The notes under the pieces were generated by a model. The model did not search any database, was not told where the DNA came from, and saw nothing but the letters and a program-made list of their open reading frames with translations. 9,638 nucleotides of DNA from Planctomycetota bacterium (GTDB lineage: Bacteria > Planctomycetota > B129-G9), in the NCBI GenBank assembly GCA_030622295.1, contig JAUXGI010000022.1:1-9638 (forward strand). Direction: 5' to 3'. Of this stretch, positions 1 through 6,046 are shown piece by piece; the first letter of the stretch is position 1, and the number at the start of each line of letters is the position of its first letter. The translations under genes were made by a program, and so were the position numbers.

Positions 1-521
1 CCATCAAAACAGTGGCTTCCGGTGTAGAAAGGCACTTCTTTTCCTTTGTTCTGGTAGGCAAAACGTCTCAACGCCTCAACGGCCCGCTTGGACTTTAACC
101 CTCGCAAACGGGAAAGTAATTTGCCCATTCGTTTGTGGAGGTCTTTTACCTTCCGTTGTTCTTCGGCCGTGGCAGTTCCGTCTAGTACTGACGGATAGAC
201 AGGCCAGAGTTCCTCGAGGGTTTCAAAGAGTTTCTTTTCCAGCGCTTCAGCCCGCTGTTCATCCGTAAGTTCCGGAGCCGGAAGCGGCGGGGGCGGCTCA
301 GTCTCGTCGGAAGACGGCGGCGCAGGGGCGCGCGGGGTATCGGTAATAGGATGTTTTTCCCTGCTCGCACTCCCATTGTGATATTCACGTCCATCCGCGA
401 CTTGCGCGTCTCCCTCCCGGCCCCCCGGTCTCGACATTATAGTCAATCCCGCCAGGACCACGGCGACGACTACTACTACGGTCCCGCCGATGATGAAGTA
501 CAGGCGTTTATCAGAAACCAT
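1..521 (-). CDS. Membrane-anchored protein of unknown function, 3' end cut by window edge
   Basis: Reading leftward from an ATG at 521, the frame stays open for 173 codons to position 1, so the gene is partial at its C-terminus. A strong ribosome site (GGAGG, complement of 528-532) sits 6 nt before the ATG and decides the start. The protein begins MVSDKRLYF and then has one long hydrophobic segment (about residues 8-28, with a run of Val: IIGGTVVVVVAVVLAG), which fits a signal anchor or single membrane helix. A Pro/acidic low-complexity linker follows (about 55-85), then a charged, probably helical region (about 86-155, rich in E, K, R, L) ending in GKEVPFYTGSHCFDG at the edge. I recognise no family. 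The layout suggests a short cytoplasmic N-terminus with the bulk outside the membrane. It is divergent from alr, with a 487-bp gap between them. Confidence 0.8.
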   Translation of the reverse strand, partial: MVSDKRLYFIIGGTVVVVVAVVLAGLTIMSRPGGREGDAQVADGREYHNGSASREKHPITDTPRAPAPPSSDETEPPPPLPAPELTDEQRAEALEKKLFETLEELWPVYPSVLDGTATAEEQRKVKDLHKRMGKLLSRLRGLKSKRAVEALRRFAYQNKGKEVPFYTGSHCFD

Positions 522-721
522 GACGTTCCTCCGGTGTATCTCTGCTCGTGGCTCTTTATATATAACCGCGTAGCCGCAAAAAGGTTCACTGGAATTTGGC
601 GCGCCGGCGAGCGTGGCATCATGGCAAAGGAATGCGTGTCCCTACGAGCGACAAGCGGGAACGGGAATGTGCCGAATCTCAAACGCCGCCGTTAACCGTT
701 GCTTCCTCGAAAGTTTGCAAC

Positions 722-730
722 GGGGGAAAT
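722..730. repeat. Left flanking 9-bp direct repeat (candidate target-site duplication)
   Basis: GGGGGAAAT lies immediately outside the left terminal inverted repeat and is identical to 911-919. Confidence 0.55.
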
Positions 731-910
731 GGGAGCATTAAAGAATTGCTGGTAAAAGCGAGGGGGGAAATAGCAGCCTCTCCCCCGATCCGCAAGGTGA
801 CAGTCCCCTTCTACGAGCCGACCCCGATAAATCGGGCCCGGCTCCGTAACGGGGACAGTCACCATTGCATGCGGTTCGACCCAAACCACCAGCAATTCTT
901 TAATGCTCCC
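731..910. mobile_element. MITE-like element with 23-bp terminal inverted repeats
   Basis: The 23 nt at 731-753 (starting GGGAGCATTAAAG) are the exact reverse complement of 888-910 (ending CTTTAATGCTCCC). The nonamer GGGGGAAAT directly abuts both outer ends, at 722-730 and 911-919, as a target-site duplication would. The 180-bp interior has no ORF and contains a second nested palindrome (796-863). Perfect termini plus abutting direct repeats are the hallmarks of a miniature inverted-repeat element moved by a transposase supplied elsewhere. One caution is that GGGGGAAAT also occurs inside the element at 763-771, so the flanking pair may not be a true duplication. No transposase is in the window. 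Confidence 0.65.
796..863. repeat. REP/REPIN-like palindrome nested in the MITE-like element
   Basis: GGTGACAGTCCCC (796-808) pairs with GGGGACAGTCACC (851-863) with a single mismatch. Further pairing is visible inward (AGCCG near 816-820 with CGGCT at 839-843), and the centre is a perfect small hairpin, CCCGAT-AA-ATCGGG (about 823-836). GGGGACAGTCACC-type palindromes are widespread intergenic repeats in metagenomic bacterial genomes and are often linked to REP-associated tyrosine transposases; that link is background knowledge, not shown here. A related, diverged copy of the right half is at 3577-3602. Confidence 0.6.
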
Positions 911-919
911 GGGGGAAAT
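911..919. repeat. Right flanking 9-bp direct repeat (candidate target-site duplication)
   Basis: GGGGGAAAT lies immediately outside the right terminal inverted repeat and is identical to 722-730. Confidence 0.55.
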
Positions 920-925
920 TTTTAC

Positions 926-954
926 TTGAACAGGCAGGGCGAAAGTGGTATTTT
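926..954 (+). promoter_or_regulatory. Candidate sigma70-type promoter for alr
   Basis: TTGAAC (926-931) and TATTTT (949-954) are separated by 17 bp, each matching four of six consensus bases. AT-rich sequence with two further TATAAA hexamers (954-959, 961-966) follows. Transcription would start near 961, giving a leader of about 50 nt before the alr ATG. The promoter begins only 7 bp beyond the right direct repeat of the MITE-like element. It is a pattern match only. Confidence 0.45.
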
Positions 955-1008
955 ATAAAGTATAAAGTGTAACGGCACGTAACCGGTAATGTCGCGCGAG
1001 GGGGGAAT

Positions 1009-2175
1009 ATGCGGAAACATCGTCTCTGGGCCGAAATAGACATATCCGCTCTTATTAGCAACCTGCAGGAAATAAAGAGTCGCCTGAGGCACGGCTGCGA
1101 GGTCATGGCCGTTGTCAAGGCCAACGCCTACGGGCACGGCGCGGTTGCGGTCGCCAGGGCGCTGCTCGGCCGGGGGGTGACATGGCTGGGCGGGGGCGAT
1201 TCCTCCGGGGCGCTGGAGTTGCGCCACTCGGGCATCGAGGCGCCGATACTCATACTCGGGGCAATCATCGACGACGAGGCGCCGGATATAGTCCGGGAGC
1301 AGGTCACGCCGTTCATCCACTCCGTTGAGAGGGCCCACTTCCTCAACGAAGAAGCCGCGCGGCAGAATCGTATCCTGAAGGTTCATGTCAACATCGACAC
1401 CGGCATGGGCAGGCTGGGCGCATCGCCGCGCTCGGCGGTGGGACTGCTGCAGGATGTGTGGTCCCTGCCGAACCTGCGGGTCACGGGCTTGGGCACGCAT
1501 TTCTCCGCGGCGTCCGCACCCACGCTGCATTTCGCGCGTGAGCAGATGCGGCTGCTCAATCGCGTGATTGACGACGCCGCCGGACTGGGCTACCACTTCC
1601 AGACCGTGCATGCCGCCAACAGCGCCGCAATGCTCCGAATGGAGGACTCGCACTTCAACATGGTGCGGGTCGGCATAGCGCTGTACGGCGTTGACCCCGA
1701 CGGCTTTTTCCGCGACGTCATATCGCTCTCGCCCGTGCTCTCGCTGAAGACGCGGGTGGTTTACCTGAAGACCCTCCCACCGGGGATGGATATCGGCTAC
1801 AACAGGTCATACACCATCCACCGCGAGACGCGCGTGGCCACACTGCCGGTGGGCTACAACGACGGCTACTCATATCTCCTGAGCAACAAGGCCGAGGTCG
1901 TCGTCAACGGCAGGAAGGTGCCCGTCATCGGCAACATAACGATGGATTACACGATGATTGATGTGACGTACGCCGGGGACGTTCACGTCGGCGACGAGGT
2001 AATCCTCATAGGGAAGAGCGGCAGCGCCCGCGTTACTGCCGAAGAACTGGCCAAACTGACCGGTACCATACCGTATGAGGTTACCTGCCTTTTGGGCAAG
2101 CGCGTCAGGCGCGTCTATGTCAGGAAACCCCGCGAACGGCAGAAGGTCCTGAGCGATGTCACCTCGACCGATTAA
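1009..2175 (+). CDS. alr: Alanine racemase
   Basis: A PLP enzyme of fold type III that interconverts L- and D-alanine in the cytoplasm and so supplies D-Ala for peptidoglycan stem peptides. The 388-aa length is normal for the family. The N-terminal barrel opens with WAEIDISAL and carries the PLP-lysine motif AVVKANAYGHGA (Lys37). DTGMGRLG (Arg135), GTHFSAA, HAANSAA and VRVGIALYG follow. The catalytic tyrosine is in GYNRSYT (Tyr264), and the C-terminal beta domain has NITMDYTMIDV (Met312), numbering close to the Geobacillus enzyme. Where the Geobacillus enzyme has a carbamylated lysine seven residues before the conserved Arg, this protein has Asn128. The ATG is preceded by GAGG (998-1001) at a 7-nt spacing. 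It overlaps the next gene by 20 nt, which suggests cotranscription. Confidence 0.95.
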   Translation: MRKHRLWAEIDISALISNLQEIKSRLRHGCEVMAVVKANAYGHGAVAVARALLGRGVTWLGGGDSSGALELRHSGIEAPILILGAIIDDEAPDIVREQVTPFIHSVERAHFLNEEAARQNRILKVHVNIDTGMGRLGASPRSAVGLLQDVWSLPNLRVTGLGTHFSAASAPTLHFAREQMRLLNRVIDDAAGLGYHFQTVHAANSAAMLRMEDSHFNMVRVGIALYGVDPDGFFRDVISLSPVLSLKTRVVYLKTLPPGMDIGYNRSYTIHRETRVATLPVGYNDGYSYLLSNKAEVVVNGRKVPVIGNITMDYTMIDVTYAGDVHVGDEVILIGKSGSARVTAEELAKLTGTIPYEVTCLLGKRVRRVYVRKPRERQKVLSDVTSTD

Positions 2176-3523
2176 TCCAGCCGCCGGGCATCGCAAATCA
2201 TCCGCCGTGCCGGCGCTGCTCTTGCTCGCGCTGGTATTGCGGCTGGTTGCCGCTTTTGCTTATGGCGTGCATCAGAACGAACCCGTCTCGCATACCTTCC
2301 CGGATACCGCGGAATACCGGGGAATCGCAGGGGAGTTGAATGAATCCGGCGGCATGACGGTAATGGTTGACGGGCGGATTCGGCACGCTTCGCGCGCACC
2401 GCTGTATCCATTGTTTCTTGCGCTCTTGCAGAGGGCGTTCCCGGGGAATGAAGTCCGGACGATAATGGTCCTTCAGGCCGTCATCGGTGCCGTGACGTGT
2501 TGCCTGGTCTATCTTATTGCGAAGAGAAAGTTCGGCGCGCGCGCCGGATTCATAGCCTTCCTGCTCTGCGCGATATATCCGTTCTTTATCTTTTATAGCG
2601 GCCTGTTTCTTACCGAGACGCTGTTCTGCCTGCTGTACGTGCTGCTCAACCTGCTGCTGGACAAATCGCGGGAGGGTCCGTGGTGGTGGGTCCTTGCAGG
2701 GGTCGTTATGGGACTGGGGGCGCTCACGCGGAGCGAACTCCTCGCCTTTCCACTCGTCGCCCTGCCGATATGGGTGCTGACGGGCGAGAGGAAGTTGCGC
2801 CGCCTCCGTGCCGCGCTTCTGGCAACGGGCGTCATGGCGCTGGTTGTCGCGCCGTGGGTCGTGCGCAACGCAATTGTCTCCGAAGGCGGTTTCGTCCCGG
2901 GTACCACGAGGCTGGGGCGTGACCTGTACGAGGCAAACAACCCGGAGGCCACGGGCGGAATCATGGCCGACCGCATCGACTGGGATGAAGTGACCGGCCT
3001 GGACGAGAAACCTCTTTCGCACAAACGACGCGAAATCGAGAGCGACCGGATATTGCGAGAGAAGGCGCTCGAATGGATATCGCGCAACCCCGGCGGGTTC
3101 CTTGCGCTGATTCCGCAGAAGCAGTGGCGCATGTGGCGGCCGACGCCCGCGGCCGGCGAATTCCAGAACTGGTACTTCATGCTGGCAAGTGCGCTTTCCT
3201 ATGGGCCGATAATCCTGCTGGCGCTGGGGGCTGTCTGGCTGCTGCGGAAAGATGTGCGGAAGAGACTGATGCCGCTCCTTGTGCCGGTGATGTTTGTGGC
3301 GGCATTACACTGCGTTTTCCTGGGCTCGATGCGCTACAGGTTGCCCGCGATGCCTTTCATTATTGTGCTGGCCGCCGTCACGCTCGACCGGATTGCCGCT
3401 GTTATGACGTCGTCCACGGCGGCGAGGGGGTCAGACGCTGAGGAGCAGCCTTCGGCTGTCTTTTCCTTTCGCGTCCTCTCTTCTCGGACATTATTTCCGA
3501 GGTCATGCAAACCGAAAGTATAA
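2156..3523 (+). CDS. GT39/ArnT-like polytopic membrane glycosyltransferase
   Basis: Probable integral-membrane glycosyltransferase of the PMT/ArnT superfamily, which moves sugar from a polyprenyl-phosphate donor to a lipid or protein acceptor on the outer face of the inner membrane. It has 455 residues with about eight to ten hydrophobic helices (16-38, 103-121, 130-150, 153-168, 176-190, 196-209, 218-234, 340-363, 372-390, 398-412). Family signatures are the first-loop acidic motif PDTAEYRGIAGEL (Asp50, a candidate catalytic residue), RAPLYPLFLAL (80-90), TETLF (153-157), APWVVRN (232-238) and SMRYRLPAMPF (391-401). Donor and acceptor cannot be told. The ATG lies 20 nt inside alr with AGAAGG (2141-2146) upstream; a GTG at 2207 would avoid the overlap but has no ribosome site. 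The last ~34 codons (from about 3421) read through a palindromic repeat and look non-native. Confidence 0.85.
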   Translation: MSPRPINPAAGHRKSSAVPALLLLALVLRLVAAFAYGVHQNEPVSHTFPDTAEYRGIAGELNESGGMTVMVDGRIRHASRAPLYPLFLALLQRAFPGNEVRTIMVLQAVIGAVTCCLVYLIAKRKFGARAGFIAFLLCAIYPFFIFYSGLFLTETLFCLLYVLLNLLLDKSREGPWWWVLAGVVMGLGALTRSELLAFPLVALPIWVLTGERKLRRLRAALLATGVMALVVAPWVVRNAIVSEGGFVPGTTRLGRDLYEANNPEATGGIMADRIDWDEVTGLDEKPLSHKRREIESDRILREKALEWISRNPGGFLALIPQKQWRMWRPTPAAGEFQNWYFMLASALSYGPIILLALGAVWLLRKDVRKRLMPLLVPVMFVAALHCVFLGSMRYRLPAMPFIIVLAAVTLDRIAAVMTSSTAARGSDAEEQPSAVFSFRVLSSRTLFPRSCKPKV

Positions 3524-3565
3524 GAGCGGCCAGGGGCCGCCGGGAAGGGTCTGACTCCCCGAGCC
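3421..3565. repeat. Palindromic intergenic repeat overlapping the 3' end of the GT39 gene
   Basis: The left arm 3421-3436 (GGCGAGGGGGTCAGAC) pairs imperfectly with the right arm 3549-3565 (GTCTGACTCCCCGAGCC), 14 of 17 positions with one bulge. Two small hairpins lie between the arms: CAGCC-TTC-GGCTG (about 3446-3460, followed by a T-rich run) and GCGGCC-AGG-GGCCGC (about 3526-3540). The sequence CTGACTCCCCGAGCC recurs exactly at 8443-8457, and GGCGAGGGGG recurs at 8432-8441, so this is a dispersed repeat family. Its left part is inside the reading frame of the upstream gene. Confidence 0.6.
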
Positions 3566-3576
3566 TCCAGCGAGGT

Positions 3577-3637
3577 TCCGTAATTGTGACAGTCCCCATC
3601 GCTCACTTTCCAAGTTTCTTACATGCTCCCGGGAATT
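3577..3637. repeat. Diverged partial copy of the MITE-like element's right half
   Basis: 3577-3602 matches 843-868 at 21 of 26 positions (TCCGTAA..G.GACAGTC.CCAT.GC). Further right, TTCTT-two bases-ATGCTCCCGGG (3616-3633) matches the right end of the element at 896-913, with the spacing 14 bp shorter. No left terminal repeat is visible, so this is a decayed or truncated relative. It fills most of the 134-bp gap before the GT4 gene. Confidence 0.45.
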
Positions 3638-3657
3638 ACTGATATGGGCGAGAAATC

Positions 3658-4686
3658 ATGCGTGTCGGCCTGATATGTGACAGATGGGAGCACCACTCAA
3701 AACATTCCGGCTACGAACAGTTATGCCGGCACCTGGACGCGGATGAACTGCCGCCCGGGCCGTTCTACAAGTTCCTGCACAGGTTCCCCAAGAACTTCGG
3801 ACACGCATTTCCGGATATATGGGAACCCTGGCGAATTCCCTACCATTCCGCGCGCGAACTGGACGTCTTCATGCGCTCAATATGGAACGGCCGCCGAATC
3901 TATCACTTCCTTTACGGAGAGAACACCGTCCGAATCCTCCCATACATTAAGCGGCGTTGCTGCAGGATAGTGTGCACGTTTCACCAGCCGGAGGAGATGC
4001 TCGAAGGCGCGGAGCAGTTTCATCGCACCGTATCGAAACTGGACGGCATAGTGGTGCTCGCCGGGCATCAGATACCTTTCTATGCGCGGTACGCGGAGCG
4101 GGAGAAGATATTCTTCGTCCCGTACGGCGTCGACACGGGGAACTTTTCGCCCGGTACGGAAGACAGAAATCCGCGCCGCTGCCTTTTCGTGGGCAACTGG
4201 CTGCGGTGCTTCGAGACGATGGCCGGCATCGCGCGGCGACTGCGCGATGCGCGCCCGCATGTCGGCATCGATGTGGTCACTCTTGAGAAGAACTTCAGGC
4301 ATTTTGAGAACATGCCCAACGTTCGATGCATGGCGGGCATCAGCGAGGACGCCCTGGTGCGGCTGTATCGGAGGTCGGCGCTGCTCGTCATGCCGCTCCT
4401 CGGCGCGACCGCCAACAACGCCCTCCTGGAGGCGATGGCGTGCGGCCTGCCGATTGTTACGAACGATACCGGCGGCGTGCGCGATTACGTGGATGATTCA
4501 TGTTCCTCGATACTGCCGGAGCGCGACGCCCCGGCGTTCACCGAAGAGATACTGCGACTCCTTGACGACGCGGATAAGCGCGCATCAATGTCCATCGCGG
4601 CGAGAAAGCGCGCCCTGGAGTATGACTGGGGGAAGATCGCGCTCATGATGCAGCAGGTTTACGACAAGATTCCGGGGAAGCCGTGA
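3658..4686 (+). CDS. GT4-type (GT-B fold) glycosyltransferase
   Basis: Likely cytoplasmic or membrane-associated retaining glycosyltransferase using a nucleotide-sugar donor, of the kind found in cell-surface glycan clusters. It has 342 residues, slightly short for the family. The N-terminal Rossmann half starts MRVGLICD with a GY near 18-19 and contains CTFHQPEEML (about 106-115) and DGIVVL. The linker region has FFVPYGVDTGNFSPG, the classic GVD.. F.P junction motif. The C-terminal half contains LFVGNW (176-181), VRCMAGISEDALVRLYRRSALLVMPL and ANNALLEAMACGLPIVTNDTGG. In that last motif Glu258 is the second glutamate of the EX7E signature; the first position (250) is Ala. The ribosome site is weak (GGGCGAG). 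The TGA overlaps the ATG of the radical SAM gene by one base, which implies translational coupling. Donor and acceptor are unknown. Confidence 0.85.
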   Translation: MRVGLICDRWEHHSKHSGYEQLCRHLDADELPPGPFYKFLHRFPKNFGHAFPDIWEPWRIPYHSARELDVFMRSIWNGRRIYHFLYGENTVRILPYIKRRCCRIVCTFHQPEEMLEGAEQFHRTVSKLDGIVVLAGHQIPFYARYAEREKIFFVPYGVDTGNFSPGTEDRNPRRCLFVGNWLRCFETMAGIARRLRDARPHVGIDVVTLEKNFRHFENMPNVRCMAGISEDALVRLYRRSALLVMPLLGATANNALLEAMACGLPIVTNDTGGVRDYVDDSCSSILPERDAPAFTEEILRLLDDADKRASMSIAARKRALEYDWGKIALMMQQVYDKIPGKP

Positions 4687-5663
4687 TGCACGTGCCTCGA
4701 ACACTGGGACTGCCCGTGACATACCGCTGTGACGGCCGCTGCGCCATGTGCTCAATCTGGCTGAAGCAGAAGGACGCCCCGGAGTTGTCCCGGGCCAGGA
4801 TTGAGGCGGTCTTCGCCTCTCCGTTGATTTCTGAAAATGTCAGGCGGCTCATCCTTACCGGCGGCGAGCCGACGATGCGCGAGGACCTCGGCGATATCGC
4901 CCGAAGCGCGGTTGCGAACCTCCGCGCCCTGCAAGAGGTCGCGTTCATTTCAAACGGCCTTAACCCGGCGCGCGTCGTCGGGCAAATCAGGAAACTCCTG
5001 GGAATCTTCACCGGACACATTAACGTGAACTTCGGCTTCTCGCTGGACGGCATCCGCCGGACGCATGACAGGGTGCGCGGCGTAAGAGGGGCCTTCGACA
5101 AGACCATGCGTTCCTTCCACGAGGTGAGGGAACTGACCGACGGCATGAAGAACCGCTCGGTCAGCCTGGGAATGACCATCAGCAGGCTGAACTACAAGGA
5201 AGCCGGAGACGTGTATGCGCTTGCGCAGGAGGAGGGAGTGCGGAGTTCCTTCACCACGGCGAACGTGGTGGACGTGTATTTGGAGAATGCGGAGATGGCG
5301 GACGATTTTTCGCTCCTGCCGGAACATCGCGAAGAGGTCGCGGCCTTCTTCGACTGGCTGGAGGAGCGGGAACCGAACCCGTACAACCGGATGGTAAGCC
5401 GCATGCTGCGAGGCGAGGAGAGACCGGCGGGATGCGCCGCCAGGACATCGGCCCTGCTGCTGGACGTGGACGGGTCGGTCTATCCCTGCGGCCAAAGCCG
5501 TCGGATGTGCTACGGCAACATCTTCCGGGAGTCCTTTGACGAGATATGGTCCGGGGAGCGCGCGCAGAAAGTCAGGGACGCAATCATCAGGGAAGAATGC
5601 CCGCGCTGCATGACCAACTGCTACCCGGAAAGCGAAAAGGACTCCGTGAGAAATCCGGGTTAA
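4686..5663 (+). CDS. Radical SAM protein with SPASM-like C-terminal cysteines
   Basis: A radical SAM enzyme that would use a [4Fe-4S] cluster to cleave S-adenosylmethionine and start radical chemistry; the substrate is unknown. It has 325 residues from the ATG at 4686, which sits in TGATG with the upstream stop; a GTG one codon earlier (4683) is possible, but the ATG has GGGGAAG at good spacing. The cluster motif is CDGRCAMC (Cys15, 19, 22), followed by LTGGEP (57-62) and FGFSLDG. The C-terminus has Cys250-X12-Gly-X4-Cys268, the opening motif of SPASM/twitch domains, then Cys275, and CPRCMTNC (Cys305, 308, 312), a shortened form of the usual CX2CX5CX3C. MYGNIF-type text (CYGNIFRESFDEIWSG) is typical of SPASM proteins that modify peptides or sugars. 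Coupling to the GT4 gene suggests a modification in the same surface-glycan pathway, which is inference. Confidence 0.88.
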   Translation: MHVPRTLGLPVTYRCDGRCAMCSIWLKQKDAPELSRARIEAVFASPLISENVRRLILTGGEPTMREDLGDIARSAVANLRALQEVAFISNGLNPARVVGQIRKLLGIFTGHINVNFGFSLDGIRRTHDRVRGVRGAFDKTMRSFHEVRELTDGMKNRSVSLGMTISRLNYKEAGDVYALAQEEGVRSSFTTANVVDVYLENAEMADDFSLLPEHREEVAAFFDWLEEREPNPYNRMVSRMLRGEERPAGCAARTSALLLDVDGSVYPCGQSRRMCYGNIFRESFDEIWSGERAQKVRDAIIREECPRCMTNCYPESEKDSVRNPG

Positions 5664-5762
5664 AGACATCTCAAGAATCAGACGATATATATGGATATGG
5701 TGTTGTGCGGGAACCGGCGAATTGCCGCAACATTAGAGACCTCAAATACTGGTTTATCCGCC

Positions 5763-5791
5763 TTGATTTGAAAAACCTGCTTTACTAGAAT
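5763..5791 (+). promoter_or_regulatory. Sigma70-type promoter upstream of the SRPBCC gene
   Basis: TTGATT (5763-5768, four of six consensus) and TAGAAT (5786-5791, five of six) are separated by exactly 17 bp. Transcription would begin near 5798, leaving a leader of about 250 nt before the next ATG at 6047. Confidence 0.55.
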
Positions 5792-5861
5792 TCGACCAAT
5801 CTCAAGCGCGAACATCGGTGAAAAGAAAGCGGTCAAAAAGAAAAGGAAAATGAGTTTCTGC

Positions 5862-6015
5862 CGCGCGCCCGGGAGCATAAACGGTTGAAGGGCGGGCGTG
5901 AGAAGGAAAGGGGAGAAAAGTCCGCGCGTTAGTGAGAGAGAAAGAACCTTGTACACGGGCCGATGGAGGGGAAGGCCGTGCAGTGCTGACGCGCCCCGCA
6001 TACCATAAAGCGGGG
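5862..6015 (+). ncRNA. Candidate structured 5' leader (unclassified)
   Basis: Three hairpins lie downstream of the promoter: CGCGCGCCC (5862-5870) with GGGCGGGCG (5890-5898), nine pairs with one mismatch; a bulged ACGGGCC/GGCCGT stem near 5955-5979; and a perfect CCCCGC (5994-5999) with GCGGGG (6010-6015). They are separated by purine-rich single strand. This could be a cis-regulatory leader or a small RNA, but no known class fits and the structure is only hand-paired. Confidence 0.3.
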
Positions 6016-6046
6016 ACAAACCAACTTCTCTTTTGAGGGGTGGGAA

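Larger units (their letters stand above)
522..1008. other. Divergent intergenic gap
   Basis: This 487-bp stretch lies between the leftward membrane protein and alr. I see no convincing gene: the open frames in it lack ribosome sites and recognisable protein features. It holds an AT-rich patch (about 552-566, TTTATATATAA), which could serve the leftward gene although I found no good -35 hexamer for it; the repeat element at 731-910; and a promoter candidate for alr at 926-954. Confidence 0.6.
5664..6046. other. Intergenic gap with promoter and structured leader
   Basis: No supported gene lies in these 383 bp. The first ~100 bp after the radical SAM stop show no clear terminator. A promoter is at 5763-5791. 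The sequence after it is unusually purine-rich on the + strand (runs of AAAAGAAAG, AAGGAAAGGGGAGAAAAG, GAGAGAGAAAGAA) and holds three hairpins in series. It matches no riboswitch or housekeeping RNA that I know. Confidence 0.55.

Noticed and set aside
872..890. GGTTCGACCC resembling a tRNA T-arm
   Set aside because: No matching acceptor, D or anticodon arms around it; it lies inside the MITE-like element.
922..1653. 243-aa leftward frame opposite alr
   Set aside because: It is antisense to a gene with all family motifs; GC-rich codon use leaves long open shadow frames.
2198..3022. 274-aa leftward frame opposite the GT39 gene
   Set aside because: Highly charged shadow frame without a ribosome site or recognisable features.
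3446..3470. CAGCC-TTC-GGCTG followed by TCTTTTCC as a terminator
   Set aside because: The stem is only five pairs, the T-run is broken, and it lies within the reading frame, 53 nt before the GT39 stop codon.
5818..5853. 11-codon Lys/Arg-rich frame starting GTG in the leader, possibly a leader peptide
   Set aside because: No ribosome site; the composition follows from the purine-rich sequence.
5678..6019. 113-aa leftward frame with a hydrophobic stretch, in the gap after the radical SAM gene
   Set aside because: It would need a TTG start, has no good ribosome site, and reads through the promoter and purine-rich leader; the hydrophobic look comes from pyrimidine-rich complement.
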